This document shows, piece by piece, positions 1-7,954 of a DNA stretch of 64,000 nt. Position 1 is the stretch's first letter. Every line of letters starts with the position of its first letter. The stretch is taken from positions 9,691-73,690 of the forward strand of contig JBKCUK010000006.1 of assembly GCA_046318415.1 (NCBI GenBank), read 5' to 3'. A program made the translations under genes and the position numbers. This DNA comes from JBKCUK01 sp046318415. Lineage in GTDB: Bacteria > Pseudomonadota > Alphaproteobacteria > Caedimonadales > Caedimonadaceae. A model generated the notes under the pieces. It was not told the origin of the DNA, ran no database searches, and worked only from the letters and a program-made list of their open reading frames with translations.

Positions 1-1247
1 AGCACACTCCAATATGTATATCTAAAATCAGCCATTGGTGTTAAGGGTATATACCCAAGCATGTAGAGAATTGAAGAGCTTAATAGCGCTTGAGTGATCG
101 GGATGGTTGGGTTTTTCTGAAATAAAAAAGTTGTCAACAGCAAGACTAGACTAAACCAAAGCCACCAATAGGGTTTAAATAGGAAAGGGGCTCGCTTCAC
201 AGCTTTTTTGACATACCATTCAATAAGAAGCGTTGCGCCATTCCTATGTTGCTTGAGTCCCTTATCATTAACGTCTATACCTGGATGCCAGATGTAAATG
301 GGATGTTCGGCAGGTGATCTCATTAAGAAAGAAAACGCAGATATCCTAAATTTAAGATAGTCAATTGGATGCGCCAGTATCGCTCTTATCCATGTCTTCT
401 TTAAGTCATTTTCATAGGGGTTGTTTTGTTGATAACTCTTTTTCTGTGAAAGACAGAAGTGTCTGCCCACTAATTGAGTTTCAGCAATGATTTGTGACGA
501 ACACGCTTCGATATCCTCATATGCGATCCCTGGGATCAAACTCTTTTCATTTTTCATAGAGAGGTGTGATAGGTCGTCAATCATTATAAAAAATGAGGGG
601 TTTGTTCTTGATGTTTTGAGTACTTCATAGGTGAAAAAGTTTCCAAGAAAAAAAAGACTAACCAATAAAAGCTTAGATATTACAAGAACCTTAATTTTTG
701 AATGTCCTTCGGTCCATCGCCAAAGCACCAATATGATCATTGGCAATGCTGCAAGAAGAGAGTTATGCCGTAAATTTATTGCGTAAAATAAAATTAATAA
801 TGCGGAAAAAGTTCTAAGAGGAGTTCTCCTCAAGAGAGCAAAGCTGGAAAATAACAAGAGAGAAAAGGCCATTCCAACATCTTTCCACAAGACGCCAGAA
901 AAATTGATCACCCAAGGAAGAATGGGTAGTAAGAAGATCATCCAAGATAGTTTATTTTCTCTATAGGAAAAATTCCATATGAAGATTGCTCCCCAAAGCA
1001 ATGCCAAGTGGAAATAAAGAAGGCCCTCAGGACCCTTAAAGTAAAAATTAAGAAGTGACCACACCCAAGACATGATTGGCGGGTGCCAATCATCAAAGAC
1101 CAGTGATTGGGATGAGGCATATTGCGCTAGTGAATCAGGAGACATAAATCCAGGGAAGAATGCCATGCCAGTAAACATGAGTCCCATGGTGCAGATATAA
1201 AAGCATTTGTCACGGAAGATAAGTGGAAGCTTATCAATCATCTTCAT
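1..1247 (-). CDS. Multi-spanning membrane protein, GT-C glycosyltransferase-like (3' end beyond window)
   Basis: An open frame reads from ATG at 1247 to the left edge with no stop, at least 415 residues, so its end lies outside the window. Many hydrophobic helices alternate with short loops. Near residue 33 the first loop carries SPDSLAQY and then FDDWHPPIMS, an acidic residue followed by a DWHPP loop, which is the usual look of GT-C enzymes that take sugars from polyprenyl-phosphate donors in the periplasm. The start overlaps the stop of the upstream glycosyltransferase by 4 bp (ATGA), so it is the last visible gene of a coupled cassette. The GT-C assignment is from topology and that motif. 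A polymerase, or a membrane protein of unknown function, cannot be excluded. Confidence 0.7.
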   Translation of the reverse strand, partial: MKMIDKLPLIFRDKCFYICTMGLMFTGMAFFPGFMSPDSLAQYASSQSLVFDDWHPPIMSWVWSLLNFYFKGPEGLLYFHLALLWGAIFIWNFSYRENKLSWMIFLLPILPWVINFSGVLWKDVGMAFSLLLFSSFALLRRTPLRTFSALLILFYAINLRHNSLLAALPMIILVLWRWTEGHSKIKVLVISKLLLVSLFFLGNFFTYEVLKTSRTNPSFFIMIDDLSHLSMKNEKSLIPGIAYEDIEACSSQIIAETQLVGRHFCLSQKKSYQQNNPYENDLKKTWIRAILAHPIDYLKFRISAFSFLMRSPAEHPIYIWHPGIDVNDKGLKQHRNGATLLIEWYVKKAVKRAPFLFKPYWWLWFSLVLLLTTFLFQKNPTIPITQALLSSSILYMLGYIPLTPMADFRYTYWSV

Positions 1248-2068
1248 ATAAATTCCTTTGGATTATATTTTCCAAGAGCAGCATTAAGCATGATTTTAAG
1301 AACAGCAAAATTCCCTTTAAAAGAACTTATCTTTGTGGGCACCTCGCCGATGGGGTAGCGCCTGATGCTTGGTAATTCTCTACAAATATACCCGAGCTTA
1401 GGGGATCGGTATGATAAGTAGGCCAGAAGCTCATAGCTAATAAAAACATCCCGAAACGGCGCAATCCTTGGATCGATCAACATTCGCCGGCTATACGCCC
1501 GAAACCCTTGCGTTGTATCTGTCCATTTGTGTCCGGATGCCAGGCTTAGGCAGGGCGCATGTATGAATCGTATGGCGAAGTCGCGCAACTTGGGTGTGTT
1601 GACAGCCACGCCTCCTGGCAAGAAACGCGATGCTTGAACAAAATCGACACCCTTTTTGAGTTCCTCGACGAACCGAGGTATGGCTTCTGGGTCATCCTTA
1701 TCGTTACCATCAATGGTAATAATGCCCTGGTAACCTTGATCGAGGGCAAAGGCATAAGCACATCTAAGTTGCGCGCTGAGTTTTCCTGGGCCTTTCTTGA
1801 CGATGAGTCCTCTGACACCCACCTGCTGCAGCGCCTCTAACTCGAGGGAGCCATCGGTGCTGCCGCCATCGACAATAATAATGTCCGTGATGGCAGGAAT
1901 CTTGTTCGCTTCCATCCGTTTGAGCAGGCTCTTTATCCGATCGCCTTCGTTAATAACGGGGATCACAACGCAGTAAGGATACTGCTTGCCGAGCCATAGT
2001 GGTACATCCATGGCGGGCACCTGCCACTTGGCCTTATCTGACGGAAGAATGTCTTTTGCTGTATTCAT
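1244..2068 (-). CDS. Family 2 glycosyltransferase, polyprenyl-phosphate sugar synthase type
   Basis: 274 residues with a GT-A fold. The N-terminal strand YCVVIPVINEGDRI is followed by IIIVDGGSTDGS for nucleotide-sugar binding. An acidic stretch TIDGNDKDDPEAI near residue 120 and ASRFLPGG follow, as in the DPM1/ArnC-like group that transfers a sugar from a nucleotide to a polyprenyl phosphate on the cytoplasmic face. No transmembrane helix is obvious. It starts 4 nt after the small transporter gene and overlaps the downstream GT-C-like gene by 4 bp. That trio resembles the charge, flip and transfer logic of ArnC-ArnEF-ArnT or GtrB-GtrA-Gtr systems. The sugar is unknown. Confidence 0.85.
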   Translation of the reverse strand: MNTAKDILPSDKAKWQVPAMDVPLWLGKQYPYCVVIPVINEGDRIKSLLKRMEANKIPAITDIIIVDGGSTDGSLELEALQQVGVRGLIVKKGPGKLSAQLRCAYAFALDQGYQGIITIDGNDKDDPEAIPRFVEELKKGVDFVQASRFLPGGVAVNTPKLRDFAIRFIHAPCLSLASGHKWTDTTQGFRAYSRRMLIDPRIAPFRDVFISYELLAYLSYRSPKLGYICRELPSIRRYPIGEVPTKISSFKGNFAVLKIMLNAALGKYNPKEFI

Positions 2069-2072
2069 CTTG

Positions 2073-2432
2073 TTATGTAACCCGCGCTGTAATAAGTACG
2101 ACGCCGGTGATCACCAGGAGGATGCCTGCACCGGTCGTCCAATGAAAGGGTTCATGGAAAACTAAAGCAGAACAAACCGCAACTGTCGCTACTGCACCAG
2201 AAGTAAGGATCGGGTGAGCCACATTCAGGGGTAGCCTTGCCAATGCCGCAACATAGAGCATGAACGCGGCACCATATAAACCTAAGCCCAGCCAGAAGGG
2301 CCAATTGCTTAAAGCAGCCAGAGGATTTTCTAGGGAGGGGAATTTTCTGGGTGGCATCATGGCCATCTTGACCAGAACGCTTGCAGATGCGTTAGCCGCG
2401 ATGCCAAGCAGCAAGATAAGCCATTTCATCAT
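2073..2432 (-). CDS. Small EamA/SMR-family transporter (ArnE-like)
   Basis: 119 residues with four hydrophobic helices, beginning MMKWLILLLGIAANASASVL and ending shortly after GAGILLVITGVVLI. Size and spacing match the small multidrug resistance/EamA fold used by ArnE/ArnF to flip undecaprenyl-phosphate-linked sugars. The chosen ATG at 2432 overlaps the stop of the upstream gene (ATGATGA). An in-frame start further upstream would lie inside that gene and add a non-hydrophobic leader. Flanked by glycosyltransferases, a lipid-linked sugar flippase role is more likely than drug efflux, but this is inference. Confidence 0.75.
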   Translation of the reverse strand: MMKWLILLLGIAANASASVLVKMAMMPPRKFPSLENPLAALSNWPFWLGLGLYGAAFMLYVAALARLPLNVAHPILTSGAVATVAVCSALVFHEPFHWTTGAGILLVITGVVLITARVT

Positions 2433-3265
2433 GCAGCCCCCAGTGGCTGTGCTGACCGGTAGCAATCAACAGCGCAAGAAAGGGCTCGTTCAATGGAATC
2501 AAGGTGCGGTTCTTCTTTTGTGGCGATCATCTCGATCGACACCACTTGATCTGGAATATGCTCTATAAGTGCGTCGTGAAAAAGGCGATGGTTGGTATGA
2601 TGGTCACCTAATGGCACCAGATCCGGCTCGCTTGCGTGTACATGCCCTATCAATTCAGCGCAGCTTTTAAGCACATCGTTGGGAGACTCACCGTTGATTG
2701 TTAGGGCACCAGTATCAAATTGCATTCGGATGGCACTATGGCCAACGGTATTAACCACATGGGCCGTCTCTGCGCTGTTGACCATAAAGTTCGCCCCGTA
2801 TCGGGTTGGATTCGGCTCCAGGCAGACAATAACACCATGTTCCTGGGCAATATCACCAAGACGCCGGAAAAAATGCGCCGCCTGTTCTAAAGCTTGATCG
2901 TCGCCTAACCCAGATCGGTCGCGATTTTTGGGTGATCCAAACACTAGTCGTCTCGCACCAAGTCCGGCGGCGATACGACATACAGCACGCAAATGATCTA
3001 ACATGGCTTGTTGGCTATCATGATCACCAAACACATTCAATCCTGTTGTGCCAAATAACAAAGCCTGCATGCCGATAATCTCGATACCGTGATCCGCCCA
3101 CCATCGCCTGACAGTGTCGATGTCTTCATCTCGGGCTATGGCCGGGTCGGGGAAGTATTTTCCGGGCGCAACATCAATCGCATCAAGGCCGAATTTCCCT
3201 AGTATTTCTGCAACAGCTGAATCTTCAGTGGTATCCCAAGCGATATTTGAGATCGAAAGCCTCAC
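2429..3265 (-). CDS. Sugar phosphate isomerase/epimerase, xylose-isomerase-like TIM barrel
   Basis: 278 residues of the AP endonuclease 2-like TIM-barrel family. It begins MRLSISNIAWDTTED, and metal-ligand acidic/His residues appear in VCLEPNPTRYG, QFDTGAL, LIGHVHASEPD and VSIEMIA at the expected strand ends. Such proteins isomerise or epimerise sugars or their acids through a divalent metal. The start is GTG at 3265, overlapping the preceding stop as GTGA. The exact substrate cannot be read from the sequence. Its place between an SDR and a lipid-sugar flippase suggests it shapes the sugar handled by this cassette. Confidence 0.8.
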   Translation of the reverse strand: MRLSISNIAWDTTEDSAVAEILGKFGLDAIDVAPGKYFPDPAIARDEDIDTVRRWWADHGIEIIGMQALLFGTTGLNVFGDHDSQQAMLDHLRAVCRIAAGLGARRLVFGSPKNRDRSGLGDDQALEQAAHFFRRLGDIAQEHGVIVCLEPNPTRYGANFMVNSAETAHVVNTVGHSAIRMQFDTGALTINGESPNDVLKSCAELIGHVHASEPDLVPLGDHHTNHRLFHDALIEHIPDQVVSIEMIATKEEPHLDSIERALSCAVDCYRSAQPLGAA

Positions 3266-4059
3266 GATACTGCCCCCAGTTCATCTTTCAGGGTAATGGG
3301 TTCCGACTGAGCGTATGCGCGGATGGCCTGAATGGTCTCTCTTGCAGTGTACTGATGGCGGCCAGCGGAGTTGAAGATATCAGCGTAACGCGTTTGCATA
3401 TCGTAATATCCTGGTTCATTCACAAGCATTTGCCTAAACGGCTTTCCAAAACCCTTTAGGGACACTTCTGCTACACTTATCGGCTCTGCTGTTAGGTGCA
3501 CTAGTGTTAGGGATGCCTCAAGAGCTGTTTGAATGTCATACCAGAGATTGACCATGGGGTAGAATTGAAAGACGGCTCTGCTCTCGATTGCGTTTAGATT
3601 GTTATTGTTGAGAAAATCAAAGATTACGTTCTTGCGTAAACCAGGCCCAACTAAACCTGGTAATCGGACGATCAAGTGGCGGGAAAAGTGTTGTTCTACA
3701 AACTTTTCGAGAAATCTACGGTGCAGTCCATATGGATGCAAGCCTTCTTCCTCAACCAGGGTCGCTTCGTCTACGCCGATTGGGTTTTTGAAGACATCGA
3801 CCGTGCTAATCAGTATGAAGACTCGGCACTTGATGGTTCGAAGGTGGTTGATCAAAGAATTAATTTTTTTCAAATCATCCTCGGGATCGCGGTTGGCGAT
3901 CCACTTTTGAGCAGGCGCCCCTGCACAGACGACCACATCAAACTCACGATTTTCGATGTCTTGAATATTCGTCGAACGAAACGTTGCAGTAAAATGGGCC
4001 TGCTTGAGAAGCGTCGTTCCAACGAAACCAGAAAATCCAATTAATGCGTTTTCCATCAT
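3262..4059 (-). CDS. NAD-dependent epimerase/dehydratase (extended SDR)
   Basis: 265 residues. The N-terminal nucleotide-binding loop is LIGFSGFVGTTLL (GxxGxxG), followed by VVVCAGAPAQKW and LISTVDVF, as in UDP-sugar epimerase/dehydratase relatives. The expected YxxxK catalytic pair appears as YGLHRR, giving YxxxR with Lys replaced by Arg. RLPGLVGPGLRKN follows as the substrate-binding part. The protein is shorter than usual sugar epimerases (about 310 residues). Start and stop overlap both neighbours by 4 bp. Reductase, dehydratase and epimerase activities are all possible, and reduced catalysis is possible too. Confidence 0.8.
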   Translation of the reverse strand: MMENALIGFSGFVGTTLLKQAHFTATFRSTNIQDIENREFDVVVCAGAPAQKWIANRDPEDDLKKINSLINHLRTIKCRVFILISTVDVFKNPIGVDEATLVEEEGLHPYGLHRRFLEKFVEQHFSRHLIVRLPGLVGPGLRKNVIFDFLNNNNLNAIESRAVFQFYPMVNLWYDIQTALEASLTLVHLTAEPISVAEVSLKGFGKPFRQMLVNEPGYYDMQTRYADIFNSAGRHQYTARETIQAIRAYAQSEPITLKDELGAVS

Positions 4060-5201
4060 GACTCCGGAACGTTCTTGAAATCTTCTGTCTCGAGTTTTTC
4101 AAGAACATCATAAATGTTATCTATTTTTCCGCCCAACACCGAGTAACAGCCGGGCAATTGGGAGTGTTTTTCGAATAGAATTGGGCGGCCGTCATCGCCT
4201 TCATTCTTAACCAGAACAGTTTTGACCTCAAAGAGTGAGTCTATATACTTTACATCAAGAGCAGAAGGCATATATCGTCCTACGTCCCGGATCATGCGAT
4301 CGACGCGCGTAGAGCGATCGTATTCATCCAGTCTTTGATAAGGATCAACCTCTGGATCATCTTTCCAGCTAAAATGGGGTGTGTAACGAACGTGTGACAG
4401 GGTGTGCAAACCTCGGGCAGGAAACGGCATCATTGAAAAAAATGGCCCGTCCATGACCGTGACTCCAATATGTTTGATCACATCTGGAACCTGTATAAGA
4501 GCCATTTCGGTCACCTCATGCTTTATGGCGGTTTGGGTTCCCGGGAAGTCGCCTGCAAATTGATTCAGACCACTGTAAGTGCAATTGAAGATATATTGAC
4601 ATGTGATTGAAGTCATCTCGCCCATGTTTGACTTTGTGGCTACTCTCAAGCCTCTATCTGCGGTCGAACCTGAAATTCTTATTGCACGGGTTGAGGTGCG
4701 CACTTCTACACCGGCTTCTTGTAACTCTTTGACAGCCCAATCTGCGAGGCGCGTTGTGTCGAAGGCGTACTCCTGAACAACAAAAACCTCTTCAATCAGG
4801 CGAGGCTCAAAAAGCTGTTTTAAGCTAGCCTCTGCAGGTTTGATGTGAGCATTAATGTCGCAACAAAAACGCTCAAACTGTTTAGCGGTTACCTTTGAGT
4901 TACGCCTTGCAATAGCATATAGTTTGATAAAATCCTGCCTGATTGCTTGCGGCCAATCGCGTACAAAGCGGGGCAAATTCACCCGGCTGCGAAACGCTGT
5001 CGTGAAGCTTCTGGGATAGTGGTAGCCATTGTGCACGCGTGCTTGGTTGTTGTAAGATGCGCGAATCATCAGATTAGGCTCCCGTTCCAGCAGGATTACC
5101 CGGCGTAGGCCTCGGGTCTTGGCAAGATAAACCGCGATTACAGAGCCGTAAAAGCCGCCGCCGATGATGACTGCATCCGCGCTATCGCTTTGCATCTTCA
5201 T
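4056..5201 (-). CDS. FAD-dependent oxidoreductase (DAO family)
   Basis: 381 residues. The FAD-binding Rossmann motif AVIIGGGFYGSVIAVYLA lies at residues 10-27, followed by the acidic end of strand 2 (VILLERE). Then come ARVHNGYHYPRS near residue 53 and YIFNCTYSGLNQF, features of D-amino acid oxidase-like enzymes. No membrane segment or signal peptide is seen. The substrate is unknown, but it lies inside a coupled glycan cassette, overlapping the flanking genes by 4 bp on each side. Oxidation of a sugar or amino-sugar intermediate is a reasonable guess. Confidence 0.8.
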   Translation of the reverse strand: MKMQSDSADAVIIGGGFYGSVIAVYLAKTRGLRRVILLEREPNLMIRASYNNQARVHNGYHYPRSFTTAFRSRVNLPRFVRDWPQAIRQDFIKLYAIARRNSKVTAKQFERFCCDINAHIKPAEASLKQLFEPRLIEEVFVVQEYAFDTTRLADWAVKELQEAGVEVRTSTRAIRISGSTADRGLRVATKSNMGEMTSITCQYIFNCTYSGLNQFAGDFPGTQTAIKHEVTEMALIQVPDVIKHIGVTVMDGPFFSMMPFPARGLHTLSHVRYTPHFSWKDDPEVDPYQRLDEYDRSTRVDRMIRDVGRYMPSALDVKYIDSLFEVKTVLVKNEGDDGRPILFEKHSQLPGCYSVLGGKIDNIYDVLEKLETEDFKNVPES

Positions 5202-6220
5202 ACACTAACTTGGCCAGCATCACTGGAGGTTTGCGTTGACGAGGAAACTTCCTCAATATTCAACTTTTCTCTTCGAGTTAGACGTGCACTAGTGAATTCT
5301 TGGCCGACGTGATAAAGGGGGCCTTCATTGCTAAGGCTCGCCATGTGTAATATGTATTCGCCAAGAACTAAAAGTACCAGGGAAATCAAGAAAAACATTC
5401 CTGACTGCTGTAGGGACATGCTCACCCAGCCGGCGGCAACGTCAGTTTTGAAAATCCCAACGGCAACAACATAAATTGAATACACAAGGTTGGCAGCGGC
5501 TCCAAATAGTGACAACGAAGTTACGAGGCGCATGGGCGCTTGGGTCGTTGAGACGAGAAGGCGCATTCCTCGGTCGATGCTCTCCCCCAATCTTTTCGTG
5601 TTTTTTGCAAGTGGTTTAGCGCTGTATTCCATGTTGATGCGGGTAAAACCGCCCGTAGCTGGTAGGTGTCTGTAGGTTACTGCGGGTTGACGGTGTTGAA
5701 GGATAAAGTTAATAACCCGTTTGCTCAGCAGCCTGTACTGAGGCGCTTCCTTGGCCAGGTGTATCCCATTAAAGAACTTGTACAAGGCATGAAACGTTGT
5801 ATAAGCAGCACGGTAAGGTAAGCTCTGGTGCGGTTTCTGCTGGTTATTGGCAAAAACGACATCGTTGCCATTCACCGCCTTGTCGAGCATCGATGGCAGA
5901 AAACTAATGTCATCAATTAACGGATCGATGACAGCGATAAAATCTCCCAACGCATTCTCGAGCCCCACCCATGAGGCTGTATCAACATCAACCTCTTTTG
6001 TGAGGGCGTAGACCTGCAAATTTGGATAACCCGACTCACCTGTGAGACATCTTAAAACATTGACACTTTCATCATTGGACGCGTTGTCGACGATAATGAG
6101 CTCATAATTGGTGACCAATGATGATAATTGGGCAGAAGCATCTTGAATAATACTTTCAAGTTGATCGCCTTGATTTCGCACAATATATACAATTGACAAA
6201 AAAATGGGGAAGAAAGCCAT
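5198..6220 (-). CDS. Family 2 glycosyltransferase with C-terminal membrane helices
   Basis: 340 residues from the chosen ATG at 6220, which has GGTGA 7 nt upstream. An in-frame GTG at 6247 would add nine residues with no clear ribosome site. The N-terminus FLSIVYIVRNQGDQLES leads into LIIVDNASNDES, the GT-A donor site, with VIDPLIDD as a candidate acidic motif. Two helices near the C-terminus (SLFGAAANLVYSIYVVAVGI and a second ending LVLGEYILHM) anchor it, as in GtrB/DPM-like proteins. It is the first gene of the seven-gene minus-strand cassette and overlaps the FAD oxidoreductase by 4 bp. Confidence 0.82.
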   Translation of the reverse strand: MAFFPIFLSIVYIVRNQGDQLESIIQDASAQLSSLVTNYELIIVDNASNDESVNVLRCLTGESGYPNLQVYALTKEVDVDTASWVGLENALGDFIAVIDPLIDDISFLPSMLDKAVNGNDVVFANNQQKPHQSLPYRAAYTTFHALYKFFNGIHLAKEAPQYRLLSKRVINFILQHRQPAVTYRHLPATGGFTRINMEYSAKPLAKNTKRLGESIDRGMRLLVSTTQAPMRLVTSLSLFGAAANLVYSIYVVAVGIFKTDVAAGWVSMSLQQSGMFFLISLVLLVLGEYILHMASLSNEGPLYHVGQEFTSARLTRREKLNIEEVSSSTQTSSDAGQVSV

Positions 6221-6438
6221 ATTATAGTCACCATAGCCGTGCATCACGGCGATGCAAGTACATTTATTTACAAAAAACGTTGAACTTTACTGTAAAAAAC
6301 AGATCAAGTCACGCTTTTTGTGGGTATTGCTGCGGTTTTTATGGTTGAGTTAAGCGTTTAGTTGCGCATAGTCCTTGGCCAGTAGATGACTAGTGCGAGT
6401 AGATATAGGGCTGTTTTTCCTTGAGGGTTCCGCCGAAG

Positions 6439-6467
6439 CGGCTAGGGGGTATCCCCTAGCCGTTTTT
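6439..6467 (+). terminator. Perfect 10-bp hairpin with T-run, plus-oriented
   Basis: CGGCTAGGGG, loop GTAT, CCCCTAGCCG, then TTTTT on the plus strand. The stop codon of the photolyase gene (minus strand) lies inside the stem. Read on the minus strand there is no T-run, but a second hairpin with a UUCG loop (6430-6441) follows directly. By orientation it would stop plus-strand transcription, although no plus-strand gene precedes it. Confidence 0.55.
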
Positions 6468-7877
6468 CTTGATGGCTTCATAGGCCTCTAGGGCGCGATC
6501 GCGGCTTGTTGCATGATCGATGAGACGTTCTGGGTAGGTCTCGCCGAGACGTATGCCAGCTGCACGCAGGACCAATGCGGGCGCTTCCCAGGGTTGGTGA
6601 ATGAAGTCGCGGGGAAGGTCCCGCAGCTCTGGTACCCATTGGCGCACATAGGTGCCCTCTGGGTCGAAACGCTCCGCCTGCAGCACCGGATTAAAAATCC
6701 GAAAATAAGGGGCCGCATCTGCCCCGCATCCAGCGACCCACTGCCAGCTGGCCGAGTTATTCGCCAGATCCGCATCCACAAGCGTATCCCAAAACCATGC
6801 GGCGCCCTGCTGCCACGGCACCAGCAAGTTTTTGGTGAGGAATGAGGCGACAATCATGCGTACCCGGTTGTGCATCCAGCCCGTGTGCCATAGCTGACGC
6901 ATGGCGGCATCGATGATTGGAAAGCCCGTTTGGCCTTGCTGCCAAGCAGTTAGAGCACTTGGATTATCATGCCAGGGAAACTCTGCAAACTCAGGTCGGA
7001 AAGGTTGATCCACAAGGGTTGGGAAATGGTACAGCAAGTGGTAGGAAAATTCCCGCCACCCCAGCTCGGCCAGGAAACGCTCGAGGCTTTTGGCTGCCGG
7101 TCCTTTTGTTTCTTTGATCTTGGCTTTCGCCGCATGCCATAAAAGGTGTGGGCTTATCTCGCCGAAATGCAGATGGGCTGAAAGCCGGGACGTGCCATCC
7201 ACATCGGGCCGATCTCGGGCCTCGGCATAGTCCGCAAGACGATGCTCAAAAAAAGCCTGTGCGCGGGCCATGGCCCCTTGTTCACCGGGGGTGCCGAATT
7301 CACCAAAGCGCGTGGCCCAGTTGGGCTTGCTTGGCAATAAATCCCAATCATCCAGCGTTTCACTGGGAAGGATTGGCCCCCCGTGGGTATGGTGAGGGGG
7401 CGCTTCTGTCAGTTGCGGTTCAGGCAACTGCAGACAATTCTTCCAAAATTGAGAAAAAACTTTGTAGGGTGTGCCGGCTTGGGTTTTCACCAGCCACGGC
7501 TCGAACAACAAATACCCTGGAAAACTTTTCGCGGTTAAACCCTGCTCTTGAAAGTATGTTTTGATTTCCCGATCACGGGCGATTTGGGACGGTGTATAGC
7601 GACGGGACCAAAAGAGGGCAGAGGCCTTTGTTTCGTCCACCACTTGCCGCAGAACATCGAGGGCCTGGCCACGCCGCAGGATCAGGGAAATTCCCATCTG
7701 CTGTAAGCTTTTGGAGAGGCTTGACAAACTATGGTGCAGCCACCACTTTTGCGCACCCCCAACGGAAGGCGGTAAAATATACAATGCAACAATAGGCTGT
7801 TGGCGCTCAATTGCCGCGAGGAGCGCGGGATGGTGGTGGATTCTTAAATCCTCTTCAAACCACAGAAGTGTTGTCAT
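6456..7877 (-). CDS. phr: Deoxyribodipyrimidine photolyase
   Basis: 473 residues from ATG at 7877 (MTTLLWFEEDLRIHHHPAL), preceded by an AGAGA site. A longer frame upstream would overlap the divergent promoter region. The protein has the photolyase alpha/beta N-terminal domain and the C-terminal FAD domain, with LSAHLHFGEISPH, WREFSYHLL, GWMHNRVRMI and DADLANNSASWQWVAG, the class I CPD photolyase signature. It repairs cyclobutane pyrimidine dimers in blue light. It is transcribed divergently from terC with a 77-bp gap. A cryptochrome-like role is possible but less likely given the complete FAD-site motifs. Confidence 0.93.
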   Translation of the reverse strand: MTTLLWFEEDLRIHHHPALLAAIERQQPIVALYILPPSVGGAQKWWLHHSLSSLSKSLQQMGISLILRRGQALDVLRQVVDETKASALFWSRRYTPSQIARDREIKTYFQEQGLTAKSFPGYLLFEPWLVKTQAGTPYKVFSQFWKNCLQLPEPQLTEAPPHHTHGGPILPSETLDDWDLLPSKPNWATRFGEFGTPGEQGAMARAQAFFEHRLADYAEARDRPDVDGTSRLSAHLHFGEISPHLLWHAAKAKIKETKGPAAKSLERFLAELGWREFSYHLLYHFPTLVDQPFRPEFAEFPWHDNPSALTAWQQGQTGFPIIDAAMRQLWHTGWMHNRVRMIVASFLTKNLLVPWQQGAAWFWDTLVDADLANNSASWQWVAGCGADAAPYFRIFNPVLQAERFDPEGTYVRQWVPELRDLPRDFIHQPWEAPALVLRAAGIRLGETYPERLIDHATSRDRALEAYEAIKKNG

Positions 7878-7890
7878 GTTCTCTTTCGAC

Positions 7891-7919
7891 TTGGCTATTA
7901 CCTTAAAGACCTTTATTCT
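7891..7919 (+). promoter_or_regulatory. Candidate sigma-70 promoter for terC
   Basis: TTGGCT (7891-7896), 17-nt spacer, TATTCT (7914-7919), 35 nt before the terC start and downstream of the divergent phr start. Spacing is ideal and the hexamers are partial matches to consensus. Confidence 0.4.
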
Positions 7920-7954
7920 AATTAAAAAATAATAAATCAAAAGAGACATTAACC

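Noticed and set aside
6193..6225. TTGACA and TATTAT on the plus strand near the start of the glycan cassette
   Set aside because: The spacer is 21 nt, too long for a normal sigma-70 promoter, and it lies at the start of a minus-strand gene.
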